Origin: DASZBR01 sp035943935 | GTDB lineage: Bacteria; Pseudomonadota; Gammaproteobacteria; DASZBR01 | Assembly: GCA_035943935.1 (NCBI GenBank) | Contig: DASZBR010000019.1 | Coordinates: 140,168-204,167 of the forward strand | Length of the DNA stretch: 64,000 nt | Reading direction: 5' to 3' | Shown: positions 8,270-16,075 of the stretch, piece after piece | How the letters are laid out: every line of letters starts with the position of its first letter | How positions within the stretch are numbered: the first letter of the stretch is position 1 | Notes under the pieces: generated by a model | Told to the model about the DNA's origin: nothing | Database searches by the model: none | Seen by the model: only the letters and a program-made list of their open reading frames with translations | Made by a program: the position numbers and the translations under genes

Positions 8270-9625
8270 TCACCCCACCACCCCCAACACCTCCTCCCTA
8301 CTTGTCACTCCTGCATTTACTTTTTCCAAACCATGCTCATATAAACTCTGCATACCCTGCTCTTTGGCTAATTTTTGCAGTGTTAATGCATCAGGCGATC
8401 TCAACAATACTTCCCTTAATTCATCCGACATGGGCAATAATTCATAAATCGCGGTTCGACCCAAAAAGCCATTTTGGCATTTATTACAACTCGCTCCATT
8501 ACAATACACACATAAAACTCGTACTAATCTTTGCGCAACAATTAATATAACCGACGAAATAATATGATACGCAGGTATTCCCATATGAAGTAATCGTGTG
8601 AACGTTTCCGCAGCGCTGTTCGTATGCAACGTAGACAAAACAAGATGGCCCGTTTGCGCCGCTTTAATCGCAATATCCGCCGTTTCCGCATCACGCATTT
8701 CGCCCACCATAATAATATCGGGATCTTGTCGTAAAAATGCTCTTAATACTTTTGCAAAGGTTAAATCTATTTTAGTATTGACAGCCACTTGATTTATTCC
8801 CGGCAAATCGATTTCAACCGGATCCTCTGCTGACAATATATTAGACTCAGAATTATTTAAGATATTCAAAGCTGTATATAACGTTATGGTCTTACCACTA
8901 CCTGTAGGGCCCGTCACAATAATCATGCCCTGAGGTTTTTTGAGATTACTTAAAAATAAATTTTTTTGAGATTCTGAAAATCCTAGGTGATCTATATTAA
9001 GATTTATCTGGGAATTATTTAATAATCTTAAAACTAATTTCTCGCCATGAACCGTCGGACAGGAATTAATACGGCAGTCTATATGTTTATTTTCAGATAA
9101 AGGTATTCGCAATCGACCATCTTGTGGCAGTCGCCTTTCGGTCATATCTAATTGCGCTAACACTTTAAGATGGGCAATTAATCTTGGGGCCAACTGTTCT
9201 GATAAGTGAGCCGTTTCATATAAAATACCATCTATTCTAAATCTAATTCTCAACTTATTTTCTTCAGTTTCGATATGAATATCCGAGGCTGATTTATTAA
9301 CCGCATCTGAGAATAATTTCTCGACGTAGCTAACAATAGGCGCATCATCGGTCAAATTTTCTTGCGCTTGCTTATGCAATAATTTCGCTATTCTCTGGGA
9401 TAACTTATATTTATCGACTAATTTTATTTCGAGCCGCCGAGATAATCGAAAGCTAATTTCACTCAAGATTTCATAATTAGACGTATCGGCCACCGCAACA
9501 TCCGCTTTCTCCGCATCAATACCCAAGACCAGAATCTGATAGTCTAGGATAACTTTCTCGGGTAGTACGCTTAAGAGTATTTGGCTATCGGGAATTTCAT
9601 CCAGATCCAGTTCCGTCACCCACAT
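8270..9625 (-). CDS. pilB: Type IV pilus assembly ATPase PilB
   Basis: Hexameric cytoplasmic ATPase that powers pilus extension. Seen: Walker A GPTGSGKT near residue 237, Asp box and Walker B (IIMVGEMRD), His box (TGHLVLSTLHTNSA), and the zinc-binding tetracysteine CVYCNGASCNKC near the C-terminus. At 451 residues the N-terminal domain is reduced compared with about 560 in the usual PilB; the part corresponding to a complete N1 domain is missing. It starts three bases after the pilA stop, so the genes are co-transcribed. Confidence 0.93.
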   Translation of the reverse strand: MWVTELDLDEIPDSQILLSVLPEKVILDYQILVLGIDAEKADVAVADTSNYEILSEISFRLSRRLEIKLVDKYKLSQRIAKLLHKQAQENLTDDAPIVSYVEKLFSDAVNKSASDIHIETEENKLRIRFRIDGILYETAHLSEQLAPRLIAHLKVLAQLDMTERRLPQDGRLRIPLSENKHIDCRINSCPTVHGEKLVLRLLNNSQINLNIDHLGFSESQKNLFLSNLKKPQGMIIVTGPTGSGKTITLYTALNILNNSESNILSAEDPVEIDLPGINQVAVNTKIDLTFAKVLRAFLRQDPDIIMVGEMRDAETADIAIKAAQTGHLVLSTLHTNSAAETFTRLLHMGIPAYHIISSVILIVAQRLVRVLCVYCNGASCNKCQNGFLGRTAIYELLPMSDELREVLLRSPDALTLQKLAKEQGMQSLYEHGLEKVNAGVTSREEVLGVVG

Positions 9626-9628
9626 AGC

Positions 9629-10078
9629 TCAGCACAACCCAGCGATAATGCAACTGCTGACTTTATTTTTGGACCAAAATATCTGGCCGTTCAATTCCTC
9701 GATTCCCTCTAATATATACGTATATTCAGCGTTGTCTTTACCGATATGCTGCGAGGTAGCAGTAATATTGATGCTATTTGAACCCGAAGCACTGGCCTTC
9801 ACTGTTTTAACCATGCTCTTAGCAATAGCCGAATTATCGACCGTTTGAGGCAGACTGTTTTGATCAACGCATCCCGCTAGAGACCCATATTCTCGTGCGC
9901 ACGATTCAACAGCTAGCTTAATGGGCGAAACAGCTTGAACAACTTCGGTAAATTTTGCTTTGAGGGTATAGTTTTGGTACGACGGGATGGCAACAGCAGC
10001 TAGAACAGCAATAATGGCAACAACAATCATCAACTCAATCAAACTAAAGCCAGGCTCACACCCGTTCATCTTCATCAT
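9629..10078 (-). CDS. pilA: Type IV major pilin PilA
   Basis: A class III signal is clear: EPG followed by FSLIELMIVVAIIAVLAAVAIP, with Glu at position 5 of the mature protein. PilD cleaves after the Gly. The C-terminal part contains a cysteine pair (SCIIAGLC) that can form the pilin D-region disulfide. I choose the ATG at 10078 because a GGAGAGG ribosome site sits nine bases upstream (10088-10094); a longer start at 10096 is inside that site. First gene of the pilA-pilB-pilC-pilD operon and divergent from argS. Confidence 0.93.
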   Translation of the reverse strand: MMKMNGCEPGFSLIELMIVVAIIAVLAAVAIPSYQNYTLKAKFTEVVQAVSPIKLAVESCAREYGSLAGCVDQNSLPQTVDNSAIAKSMVKTVKASASGSNSINITATSQHIGKDNAEYTYILEGIEELNGQIFWSKNKVSSCIIAGLC

Positions 10079-10182
10079 TATGATATACCTCTCCATCTAC
10101 TATTCGGTTATTACTATTGAAAGCCGAGTATGCCAAAGGAAAATGCTTGTCGCAACACCCTGTTGTTTCTTATACTGGTCGG

Positions 10183-11916
10183 ATGAAAAAACTACTGACT
10201 GATCTGATTGACGCTGCATTAAAGACATTGGGCATAGACGCCACGGATAAAATCCACATTGAATATACCCGCGATAGCCAACACGGCGATTTTGCGTCGA
10301 ATATTGCGATGACACTCGCGAAATTATTCAAAAAAAATCCGCGCGAATTAGCTCAACAAATTATTGACGCACTCCCACCCAATAAAGTGGTGAGTAAAAT
10401 AGAACTGGCCGGGCCAGGTTTTATAAATTTTTATTTAACGCCAGAGGCTTTCTTAGATTTATTAAAAGCAATTAATACTCAAAAAAATAAATATGGCTTA
10501 TCTACAATTGGCAAAGGCCGCAAAATTCATGTTGAATTTGTGTCATCTAATCCAACGGGCCCGCTTCATGTCGGCCACGGACGTGGTGCTGCGTATGGCG
10601 CGACTTTATGTGATTTATTAGCCGCCATCGGTTGTGAAGTACACCGAGAATATTATGTCAACGATGCGGGTCGTCAGATGGATATTTTGGCGGCGAGTAT
10701 TTATTTACGCTATTTAGAATTATGTGGCGAAAAATTTGAATTCCCCCTCAATGCTTATCAAGGTGATTATGTTATAGACATAGCCAAATTAATTTTTGAT
10801 AAGCATAACAAAGCTTATTTTCATGCTATTGCTGACATACAAAAAAATACGCCTGAAAATACAGAAGAGAAAAAAGAAGAATATATCGATATTATTATAG
10901 AAAATACTAAATCTAGTTTAGGCGAGAAGAATTTTGAAATTATCTTTAATACGGGCTTAGCAATTATATTGGCGGATATCAAACAGGATCTTGCTGAATT
11001 TGGCGTTGACTATCAAAACTGGTTTTCTGAGAAAAAATTATGGTCTAGCAACGACGGCGAAAAAGCCATCAAACAATTAAAAGATCGAAATTATATTTAT
11101 GAAAAAGATGGCGCAATCTGGTTTAAGTCTACAGAATTTGGTGATGACAAAGACCGTGTAGTAACTCGAGAAAACGGCTTGCATACTTACTTTGCGAGTG
11201 ACATTGCCTATCATAAATGGAAGTTCGACCATTATAACGAAGTGATTAATGTTTTAGGCGCTGACCATCACGGTTATATTCCCCGATTAAAAGCTATCAT
11301 TATGGCGCTGGGTTATCCTGTCGAAAAATTCCATGCGCCGATTGTGCAATTTGCAACGTTATATCGCGGCAAAGAAAAAGTGCCTATGTCTACACGCAAA
11401 GGTCAATTTGTAACGTTACGAGAATTGCGCGAAGAAGTTGGCAAAGATGCGGCGCGTTATTTTTATATTTCCCGCAAAGCCGATCAGCACATGGATTTTG
11501 ATCTCGAACTAGCGAAATCGAAATCAAACGAAAATCCCGTATTTTATATTCAATATGCACATGCGCGAATTTGTAGCGTGTTTCGCCAATTACCCGAAAA
11601 GAAATTGGATTTTAATTTTAAAGTGGGCTTAGAAAATATTAATTTATTAAGTACTGAACCAGAGAAAAATTTATTACTGATGTTAACGCGCTATCCAGAG
11701 GTCATCGAAACAGCGGCGACACAATATGATCCGCATCTGGTCGCTCATTATCTGAAAGACTTGGCAGAAAGCTTCCATGCTTATTATAATGCCTGTCCAT
11801 TTTTGATCCCTGAGGAAACCTTGCGTCACGCGCGCCTGTGTCTTGTGGATGCCACACGACAAATACTCTCAAACGGATTACAATTGCTGTCTGTATCCGC
11901 CCCTGAGACCATGTAA
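10183..11916 (+). CDS. argS: Arginyl-tRNA synthetase
   Basis: Class I synthetase charging tRNA-Arg. The N-terminal Add-1 domain begins MKKLLTDLIDAALKTLG; the HIGH-type motif is PLHVGHGRG (about residue 130), and the KMSKS-type loop is PMSTRKGQF (about 400). The C-terminal anticodon domain ends in the usual position. The ATG at 10183 is chosen over 10117 because family members begin here. A -10-like TATACT (10171-10176) lies immediately upstream, with TTGTCG at 10147-10152, so the 5' leader would be very short. Heads the argS-SPOR-hslV-hslU block common in gammaproteobacteria. Confidence 0.95.
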   Translation: MKKLLTDLIDAALKTLGIDATDKIHIEYTRDSQHGDFASNIAMTLAKLFKKNPRELAQQIIDALPPNKVVSKIELAGPGFINFYLTPEAFLDLLKAINTQKNKYGLSTIGKGRKIHVEFVSSNPTGPLHVGHGRGAAYGATLCDLLAAIGCEVHREYYVNDAGRQMDILAASIYLRYLELCGEKFEFPLNAYQGDYVIDIAKLIFDKHNKAYFHAIADIQKNTPENTEEKKEEYIDIIIENTKSSLGEKNFEIIFNTGLAIILADIKQDLAEFGVDYQNWFSEKKLWSSNDGEKAIKQLKDRNYIYEKDGAIWFKSTEFGDDKDRVVTRENGLHTYFASDIAYHKWKFDHYNEVINVLGADHHGYIPRLKAIIMALGYPVEKFHAPIVQFATLYRGKEKVPMSTRKGQFVTLRELREEVGKDAARYFYISRKADQHMDFDLELAKSKSNENPVFYIQYAHARICSVFRQLPEKKLDFNFKVGLENINLLSTEPEKNLLLMLTRYPEVIETAATQYDPHLVAHYLKDLAESFHAYYNACPFLIPEETLRHARLCLVDATRQILSNGLQLLSVSAPETM

Positions 11917-11936
11917 CCTGTAGACAAGAGAGTCAA

Positions 11937-12545
11937 ATGCCGAGAGATTACAAAAGTCGTTCCCGTCGAAGTGAACCCGAGAGTGAAGGTCCTTCCGCTA
12001 TTGTGTGGTTATTTGTTGGTATTTTGATTGGCTTAATTATCTCAGGAATTTTTTACCTAAAAGGCCAGCACTCTACAGCACCCGTCAAACCCGAAAAACA
12101 TGTCGTTGAAGCAAAACACCCACCGGTAAAAAAGCCCGTCGACGAAACCCAAACACAAAAACAAGCACCCGCTTCATCACAAAATTTACAAACCCAATTT
12201 GATTTTTACAATGTTCTATCCAATAAAACCCAACCGAAATCTGCGCCAGCTGCTGCTAAACCGACCCAGACCACAACCACAGCGCCCACAACTACCGCCG
12301 CCGCTTCTTCATCCAACTATGTCGTTCAAATAGCCACCATGTCGAAACCCAGTGATGCGGATCAGCTGAAAGCACAGTTATTACTGCTCGGTTTTGACGT
12401 CAACGTCACGCCCGTTCAGAAAAATGGCCAAACATTCCAACGTGTCTGGCTCGGTCCTTTCACCAATAAGAGTGATGCCGTCGCCACTCAAAAACAGCTC
12501 ACACAGAATCAAATCACCAGTAGTCTCTTGAAAACATCCAGTTAA
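11937..12545 (+). CDS. SPOR-domain cell-division protein, FtsN-like
   Basis: 202 residues. A short basic cytoplasmic N-terminus (YKSRSRRSEPE) precedes one membrane helix (about residues 22-42), a long Pro/Ala/Thr/Gln-rich periplasmic linker, and a C-terminal SPOR domain (about 128-200, YVVQIATMSKPSDADQL ... VWLGPF), which binds denuded peptidoglycan at the septum. Position between argS and hslV is where ftsN-like genes lie in many gammaproteobacteria. The essential FtsN periplasmic helices cannot be verified by eye, so I leave the symbol empty. Confidence 0.85.
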   Translation: MPRDYKSRSRRSEPESEGPSAIVWLFVGILIGLIISGIFYLKGQHSTAPVKPEKHVVEAKHPPVKKPVDETQTQKQAPASSQNLQTQFDFYNVLSNKTQPKSAPAAAKPTQTTTTAPTTTAAASSSNYVVQIATMSKPSDADQLKAQLLLLGFDVNVTPVQKNGQTFQRVWLGPFTNKSDAVATQKQLTQNQITSSLLKTSS

Positions 12546-12557
12546 GCCCCATCTTCT

Positions 12558-12581
12558 AGGGCGAGGCCATGCCTCGCCCCT
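12558..12581. repeat. Short palindrome, type A (GGGCGAGGC-N3-GCCTCGCCC)
   Basis: AGGGCGAGGC, a three-base loop, GCCTCGCCCCT. Closely similar copies stand at 28225-28247, 45661-45680 and, variant, 45730-45752, always between genes and followed by CTACA. The palindrome contains an in-frame ATG that makes a false early start for hslV. Confidence 0.8.
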
Positions 12582-12601
12582 ACATATATAGGAGAGATAT
12601 C

Positions 12602-13150
12602 TTGGAACAATATCGCGGAACAACCATTTTATGCGCACGTCGTAACGGTAAAGTCGTGATTGGCGGCGACGGTCAAGTCACCATCGGCCAAAGCTTGGTC
12701 ATGAAAAGCAATGCAAAGAAAGTTAGACGTTTGTTTCAAAACAAAATCCTCGCAGGTTTTGCGGGCGGCACGGCAGATGCGTTTACTCTCTTCGAACGAT
12801 TTGAAAATAAATTGGAAAAACACCAAGGCAATTTAATGCGATCGGCGGTTGAGCTTGCAAAAGACTGGAGAAGTGATCGCGTATTACGACGCCTCGAGGC
12901 TTTATTAATTGTTGCCGATACGGACAATACATTAATTATTACCGGCAATGGAGATGTTATTGAGCCAGACCAAGATTCTGTTGCGATTGGATCAGGCGGA
13001 CCGTTTGCACATGCTGCGGCTCGCGCCTTGATGGACAATACCAAACTCACTGCACGCCAAATTGTTGAAACCAGTTTGAATATCGCTGCTGATATGTGTG
13101 TATTCACTAACCACAAGTTAATTATTGAAGAATTAACCAAGGATAAATAA
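12602..13150 (+). CDS. hslV: ATP-dependent protease proteolytic subunit HslV
   Basis: Threonine protease of the HslVU (ClpQY) complex. The start is the TTG at 12602: it has GGAGAG just upstream and gives EQYRG before the catalytic TT of TTILCARRNGKVVIGGDGQ, the usual short propeptide. An ATG at 12569 falls inside a palindromic repeat and adds eleven unrelated residues. The core shows SGGPFAHAAARAL and the family's C-terminal THKLIIEEL pattern. 182 residues, normal length. hslU follows after two bases. Confidence 0.93.
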   Translation: MEQYRGTTILCARRNGKVVIGGDGQVTIGQSLVMKSNAKKVRRLFQNKILAGFAGGTADAFTLFERFENKLEKHQGNLMRSAVELAKDWRSDRVLRRLEALLIVADTDNTLIITGNGDVIEPDQDSVAIGSGGPFAHAAARALMDNTKLTARQIVETSLNIAADMCVFTNHKLIIEELTKDK

Positions 13151-13152
13151 AC

Positions 13153-14511
13153 ATGCCCTACGACATCCAATCGAATGTAATGACACCGCCAGAAATTGTG
13201 GCTGAACTTGATAAATTTATTATTGGACAAAAAGATGCCAAACGCGCCGTTGCGATAGCTGTTCGAAATCGCTGGCGTCGTATGCAATTAGAACCTGAAT
13301 TACGTGCTGAAATTAAACCGAAAAATATTTTAATGATTGGACCGACCGGTGTCGGTAAAACCGAAATCGCACGACGTTTAGCGAAAATTGCGAATGCGCC
13401 TTTCTTAAAAGTCGAAGCCACCAAATTTACCGAAGTCGGATATGTTGGCCGTGATGTGGATTCTATTATTAGAGATTTAATGGATGTGGCGATTTCTGAT
13501 ATGCGAAAAATGGCGACGGACGTCGTCAAAGAAAAAGCGCAATTGGCTGCAGAAGATCGCATTTTAGATATCATTGTTCCAAGTCCTCCTAAAGATCCCC
13601 TCACCGAACACGATCCGTTACGCGCCAAAGAAGAAAGTGCTGCGCGTCAACTGTACCGCAAAAAATTACATGATAAAAAATTGGATGATAAAGAAATTGA
13701 ATTAGATTTATCCATGAACATTGGCGTTGAAATTATGGCGCCTCCAGGCATGGAAGAAATGACACAACAGTTGCAATCCATGTTTCAAAATATGTCGAGT
13801 GATAAAAAACGCAAGCGCAAAATGCAAATCAAAGATGCATTGAAAATATTAATGGATGAAGAAGCCGCAAAATTAGTCGACGAAGATGAAATCAAACGCA
13901 AAGCATTATTAAACGTCGAACAAAACGGCATAGTATTTATTGACGAAATGGATAAAATTACTCGCCGTGGTGAATACAGTGGCGCGGATGTTTCACGTGA
14001 AGGCGTGCAACGTGACTTATTGCCGATCATTGAAGGCTCGACGGTAAATACAAAATTTGGTCCGGTTAAAACCGATCATATTTTATTTATTGCCTCGGGT
14101 GCTTTCCAATTATCTAAACCGTCTGATTTAATTCCTGAATTACAAGGTCGCTTGCCCATTCGTGTTGAATTATCAGCATTAAATGTTGACGATTTCGTCA
14201 GTATTTTGACGGAACCGAGCGCATCTCTGACTAAACAATACGAGGCTTTATTAGGAACAGAAAATGTCAAAATTGAGTTTTCTCAAGACGGCATTAAACG
14301 CGTGGCTGAAATAGCGTATCAAGTAAATGAGCGTACAGAAAATATTGGCGCACGACGTTTACATACGGTCATGGAAAAATTGTTGGAAAATATTTCGTTT
14401 GAAGCCACTTCAAGCAAATCCAACAAAAAAATTAAAATAGATTCAAAATATGTCAATTCACAATTAGAAAAATTAGCGAAGGATGAAGATTTGAGTCAGT
14501 ATATTTTGTAG
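13153..14511 (+). CDS. hslU: ATP-dependent protease ATPase subunit HslU
   Basis: AAA+ unfoldase that feeds HslV. Walker A GPTGVGKTEIARRLA (about residues 62-76), the VGYVGRDVDSIIRDL pore-region segment, an I domain (about 110-240) rich in charged residues, Walker B IVFIDEMDKI (about 260), sensor arginines in ENIGARRLHTVMEKLLE, and the conserved C-terminal DLSQYIL that docks into HslV. Two bases after hslV, hence translationally coupled. 452 residues is a normal length. Confidence 0.96.
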   Translation: MPYDIQSNVMTPPEIVAELDKFIIGQKDAKRAVAIAVRNRWRRMQLEPELRAEIKPKNILMIGPTGVGKTEIARRLAKIANAPFLKVEATKFTEVGYVGRDVDSIIRDLMDVAISDMRKMATDVVKEKAQLAAEDRILDIIVPSPPKDPLTEHDPLRAKEESAARQLYRKKLHDKKLDDKEIELDLSMNIGVEIMAPPGMEEMTQQLQSMFQNMSSDKKRKRKMQIKDALKILMDEEAAKLVDEDEIKRKALLNVEQNGIVFIDEMDKITRRGEYSGADVSREGVQRDLLPIIEGSTVNTKFGPVKTDHILFIASGAFQLSKPSDLIPELQGRLPIRVELSALNVDDFVSILTEPSASLTKQYEALLGTENVKIEFSQDGIKRVAEIAYQVNERTENIGARRLHTVMEKLLENISFEATSSKSNKKIKIDSKYVNSQLEKLAKDEDLSQYIL

Positions 14512-14533
14512 CGCCCTCACCCGGCCTGCAGCC

Positions 14534-14557
14534 ACCCTCTCCCAAAAGGGAGAGGGT
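14534..14557. terminator. Stem-loop between convergent genes (ACCCTCTCCC-N4-GGGAGAGGGT)
   Basis: Ten-base perfect stem with an AAAA loop, lying between the end of hslU (+) and the end of the minus-strand gene at 14567. It is followed by A/T-rich sequence on both sides, so it can act as a bidirectional terminator. The CCCTCTCCC/GGGAGAGGG core is also a widespread dispersed repeat in bacteria. Confidence 0.65.
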
Positions 14558-14566
14558 AATTTAAAA

Positions 14567-15106
14567 TTATTCTTTCCGCCCCAACAACGGCGAACGCGAA
14601 GACATTCCTTCACCCGGTACCACACCCAATTCACCAAGCTTATGTTTGAATGCATCGATTAATTCCAAACATTGTCCAGGCATCATACGAAAATCCAATA
14701 AATACACTTCTTCAAGCTGAGAAACTTTTATTTTTTCATACCGTTTTTTAGACGTAGGGGATAGCTGAGCTTGAAGATTTTGATCATTCTGTAGTACCTG
14801 CAAAACAAGAGCGCGACATACTTGAAATTTTAATGAATATTTATTTGTTCCGCCCTCTCCTGCAAGAAGATCACGTAACGCCAATATAATATCCCTACTA
14901 TCTAATTTCTCACGTCTTTCAATAAACTGTAAAAACGGAATACTACTCACCCTTGCATCTGCCTTTATTTTTCTTTCATCATTATTTGTAAATCCCTCTG
15001 CGCTGGAATACTGGTATTTTCCTTGATCTAACGCAAGCGCAATACTTCCCGCATCAAGATGATTGCCGACGAGCTCAACGATTTCTTCAAATGGATTGAC
15101 GTACAT
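14567..15106 (-). CDS. Unknown 179-residue protein behind a PmrA-box-like promoter (candidate effector)
   Basis: Soluble, predicted mainly helical, no signal peptide, no family recognised. It begins MYVNPFEEIVELVG and ends in a Ser/Arg tail with a di-leucine (SSRSPLLGRKE). The ATG at 15106 has GGAG eight bases upstream; an earlier start at 15142 would lie ahead of that site. The promoter at 15154-15185 has the shared TTAA-N7-TTAA / 11 / -10 geometry, which groups it with the candidate effectors at 580, 1062 and 46593. Confidence 0.65.
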   Translation of the reverse strand: MYVNPFEEIVELVGNHLDAGSIALALDQGKYQYSSAEGFTNNDERKIKADARVSSIPFLQFIERREKLDSRDIILALRDLLAGEGGTNKYSLKFQVCRALVLQVLQNDQNLQAQLSPTSKKRYEKIKVSQLEEVYLLDFRMMPGQCLELIDAFKHKLGELGVVPGEGMSSRSPLLGRKE

Positions 15107-15153
15107 AGTAGTAACTCCTATTAAAGTTAGAATTAACAACACCTGTTCGGTAC

Positions 15154-15185
15154 AGTATACTGATCAAACATTAAGGTTTTATTAA
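15154..15185 (-). promoter_or_regulatory. PmrA-box-like promoter of the 179-residue protein
   Basis: Minus strand: TTAA (15182-15185), N7, TTAA (15171-15174), N11, -10 TATACT (15154-15159). Because the box is a near-palindrome, it could also influence the divergent gene at 15207, whose ATG lies 22 bases to the right. Confidence 0.7.
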
Positions 15186-15206
15186 GAGATTAGGAGAACA
15201 TACCCC

Positions 15207-15578
15207 ATGCCCTGGCACTTCATTCTCGACACACTCGCCCGCATTTGCATTGTCTACACCTTCTTTAAATCCGGTATTAAAAACAGCTTAAATTCTCAGC
15301 CTGTGATTGGCATGATTGCCAGCAAAAACTGGCCTTATCCCAAAGCAATCTTTTTCGCCACCCTCGCGCTATTTTTCGCTGCGCCCATTATGATTGTGTT
15401 TCATATTTATGCATGGCTAGCTGCAATGGGATTACTGATCTTTACCCTCTTATCCAATATCTTCTTTTGTACCTACTGGAAAATGGATGCCAACAGCCGA
15501 CCGATGACAGAGTTCTTGTTCGATGCCAATATTGCCATCATCGGCGGCTTACTCCTGATCAGCGCAGCCTATATCTAA
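15207..15578 (+). CDS. DoxX/YphA-like small membrane protein
   Basis: 123 residues with four hydrophobic segments (about 5-22, 47-68, 70-92, 104-122). The pattern RICIVYTFFKSGIKN near the N-terminus, and the WKMDANSRP loop before the last helix, fit the DoxX-like family of inner-membrane proteins, whose members include YphA. Precise function is unknown. AGGAG precedes the ATG. Divergent from the gene at 14567. Confidence 0.7.
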   Translation: MPWHFILDTLARICIVYTFFKSGIKNSLNSQPVIGMIASKNWPYPKAIFFATLALFFAAPIMIVFHIYAWLAAMGLLIFTLLSNIFFCTYWKMDANSRPMTEFLFDANIAIIGGLLLISAAYI

Positions 15579-15650
15579 ATTAAGCATTTCGTGGAATTGT
15601 AGCCTTAAGGTAAACTATGCGCTGCACTCTACCTTTTAGGAGATCAGAAC

Positions 15651-16052
15651 ATGCTTAAATATTTACTTCCTGCTGTATGCCTCACCTTAGCGAGCTGTGG
15701 ACTTAACACACTCCCTGTCAATAACCCGTACTACGACGTGATAGCACCACAACCCAACTATTATTATTACCCTGCCTATTACCCTAACAATTACTCCAAC
15801 AACTACTCTAACAGCTACTCTAACAATTACTCTAACAATTACTCCAACAATTACTCTAACAACTACCCTAACAATTACCAAACGCCGATGACTCGAACCA
15901 CGCCATCCATACAATACACAACACCCGCACCACGAAGAACCATGCCTGCGCTAAGACCCACAACACCGCCGATGAGACATACCACGCCCATCTATCATGG
16001 CCCGTACATTTCACAAGGCCCTAAAAAATCAAATGAGTTATTGATGAATTAA
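15651..16052 (+). CDS. Lipoprotein with an Asn-Asn-Tyr-Ser tandem-repeat region
   Basis: 133 residues. A lipobox (LTLASC, Cys about residue 16) predicts a lipid-anchored envelope protein. After it come Tyr/Asn-rich sequence, eight NNYS-type four-residue repeats (about residues 46-77) encoded by 12-base DNA repeats, and a Pro/Thr/Arg-rich tail. No enzymatic domain is visible. AGGAGATCAGAAC precedes the ATG. Repeat number could vary without frameshift, since the DNA unit is 12 bases. Confidence 0.75.
   Translation: MLKYLLPAVCLTLASCGLNTLPVNNPYYDVIAPQPNYYYYPAYYPNNYSNNYSNSYSNNYSNNYSNNYSNNYPNNYQTPMTRTTPSIQYTTPAPRRTMPALRPTTPPMRHTTPIYHGPYISQGPKKSNELLMN
15786..15881 (+). repeat. Eight 12-bp tandem repeats inside the lipoprotein gene
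   Basis: Units follow AACAATTACTCC with a few third-position changes; eight successive units are in register with the reading frame and encode NNYS/NSYS/NNYP/NNYQ. The array could expand or contract by slipped-strand mispairing in frame. Confidence 0.85.
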
Positions 16053-16075
16053 AAAAGTAGCGAAAGTGGGATAGT

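Noticed and set aside
14567..14600. RSPLLGRKE as a further adaptor-type dileucine signal
   Set aside because: No acidic residue stands four positions before the leucines, so it does not meet the [DE]xxxL[LI] pattern.
15687..15914. Val/Arg-rich frame on the minus strand
   Set aside because: It is the antisense reading of the NNYS repeat array in the lipoprotein gene; no ribosome site, and composition due to the 12-bp repeats.
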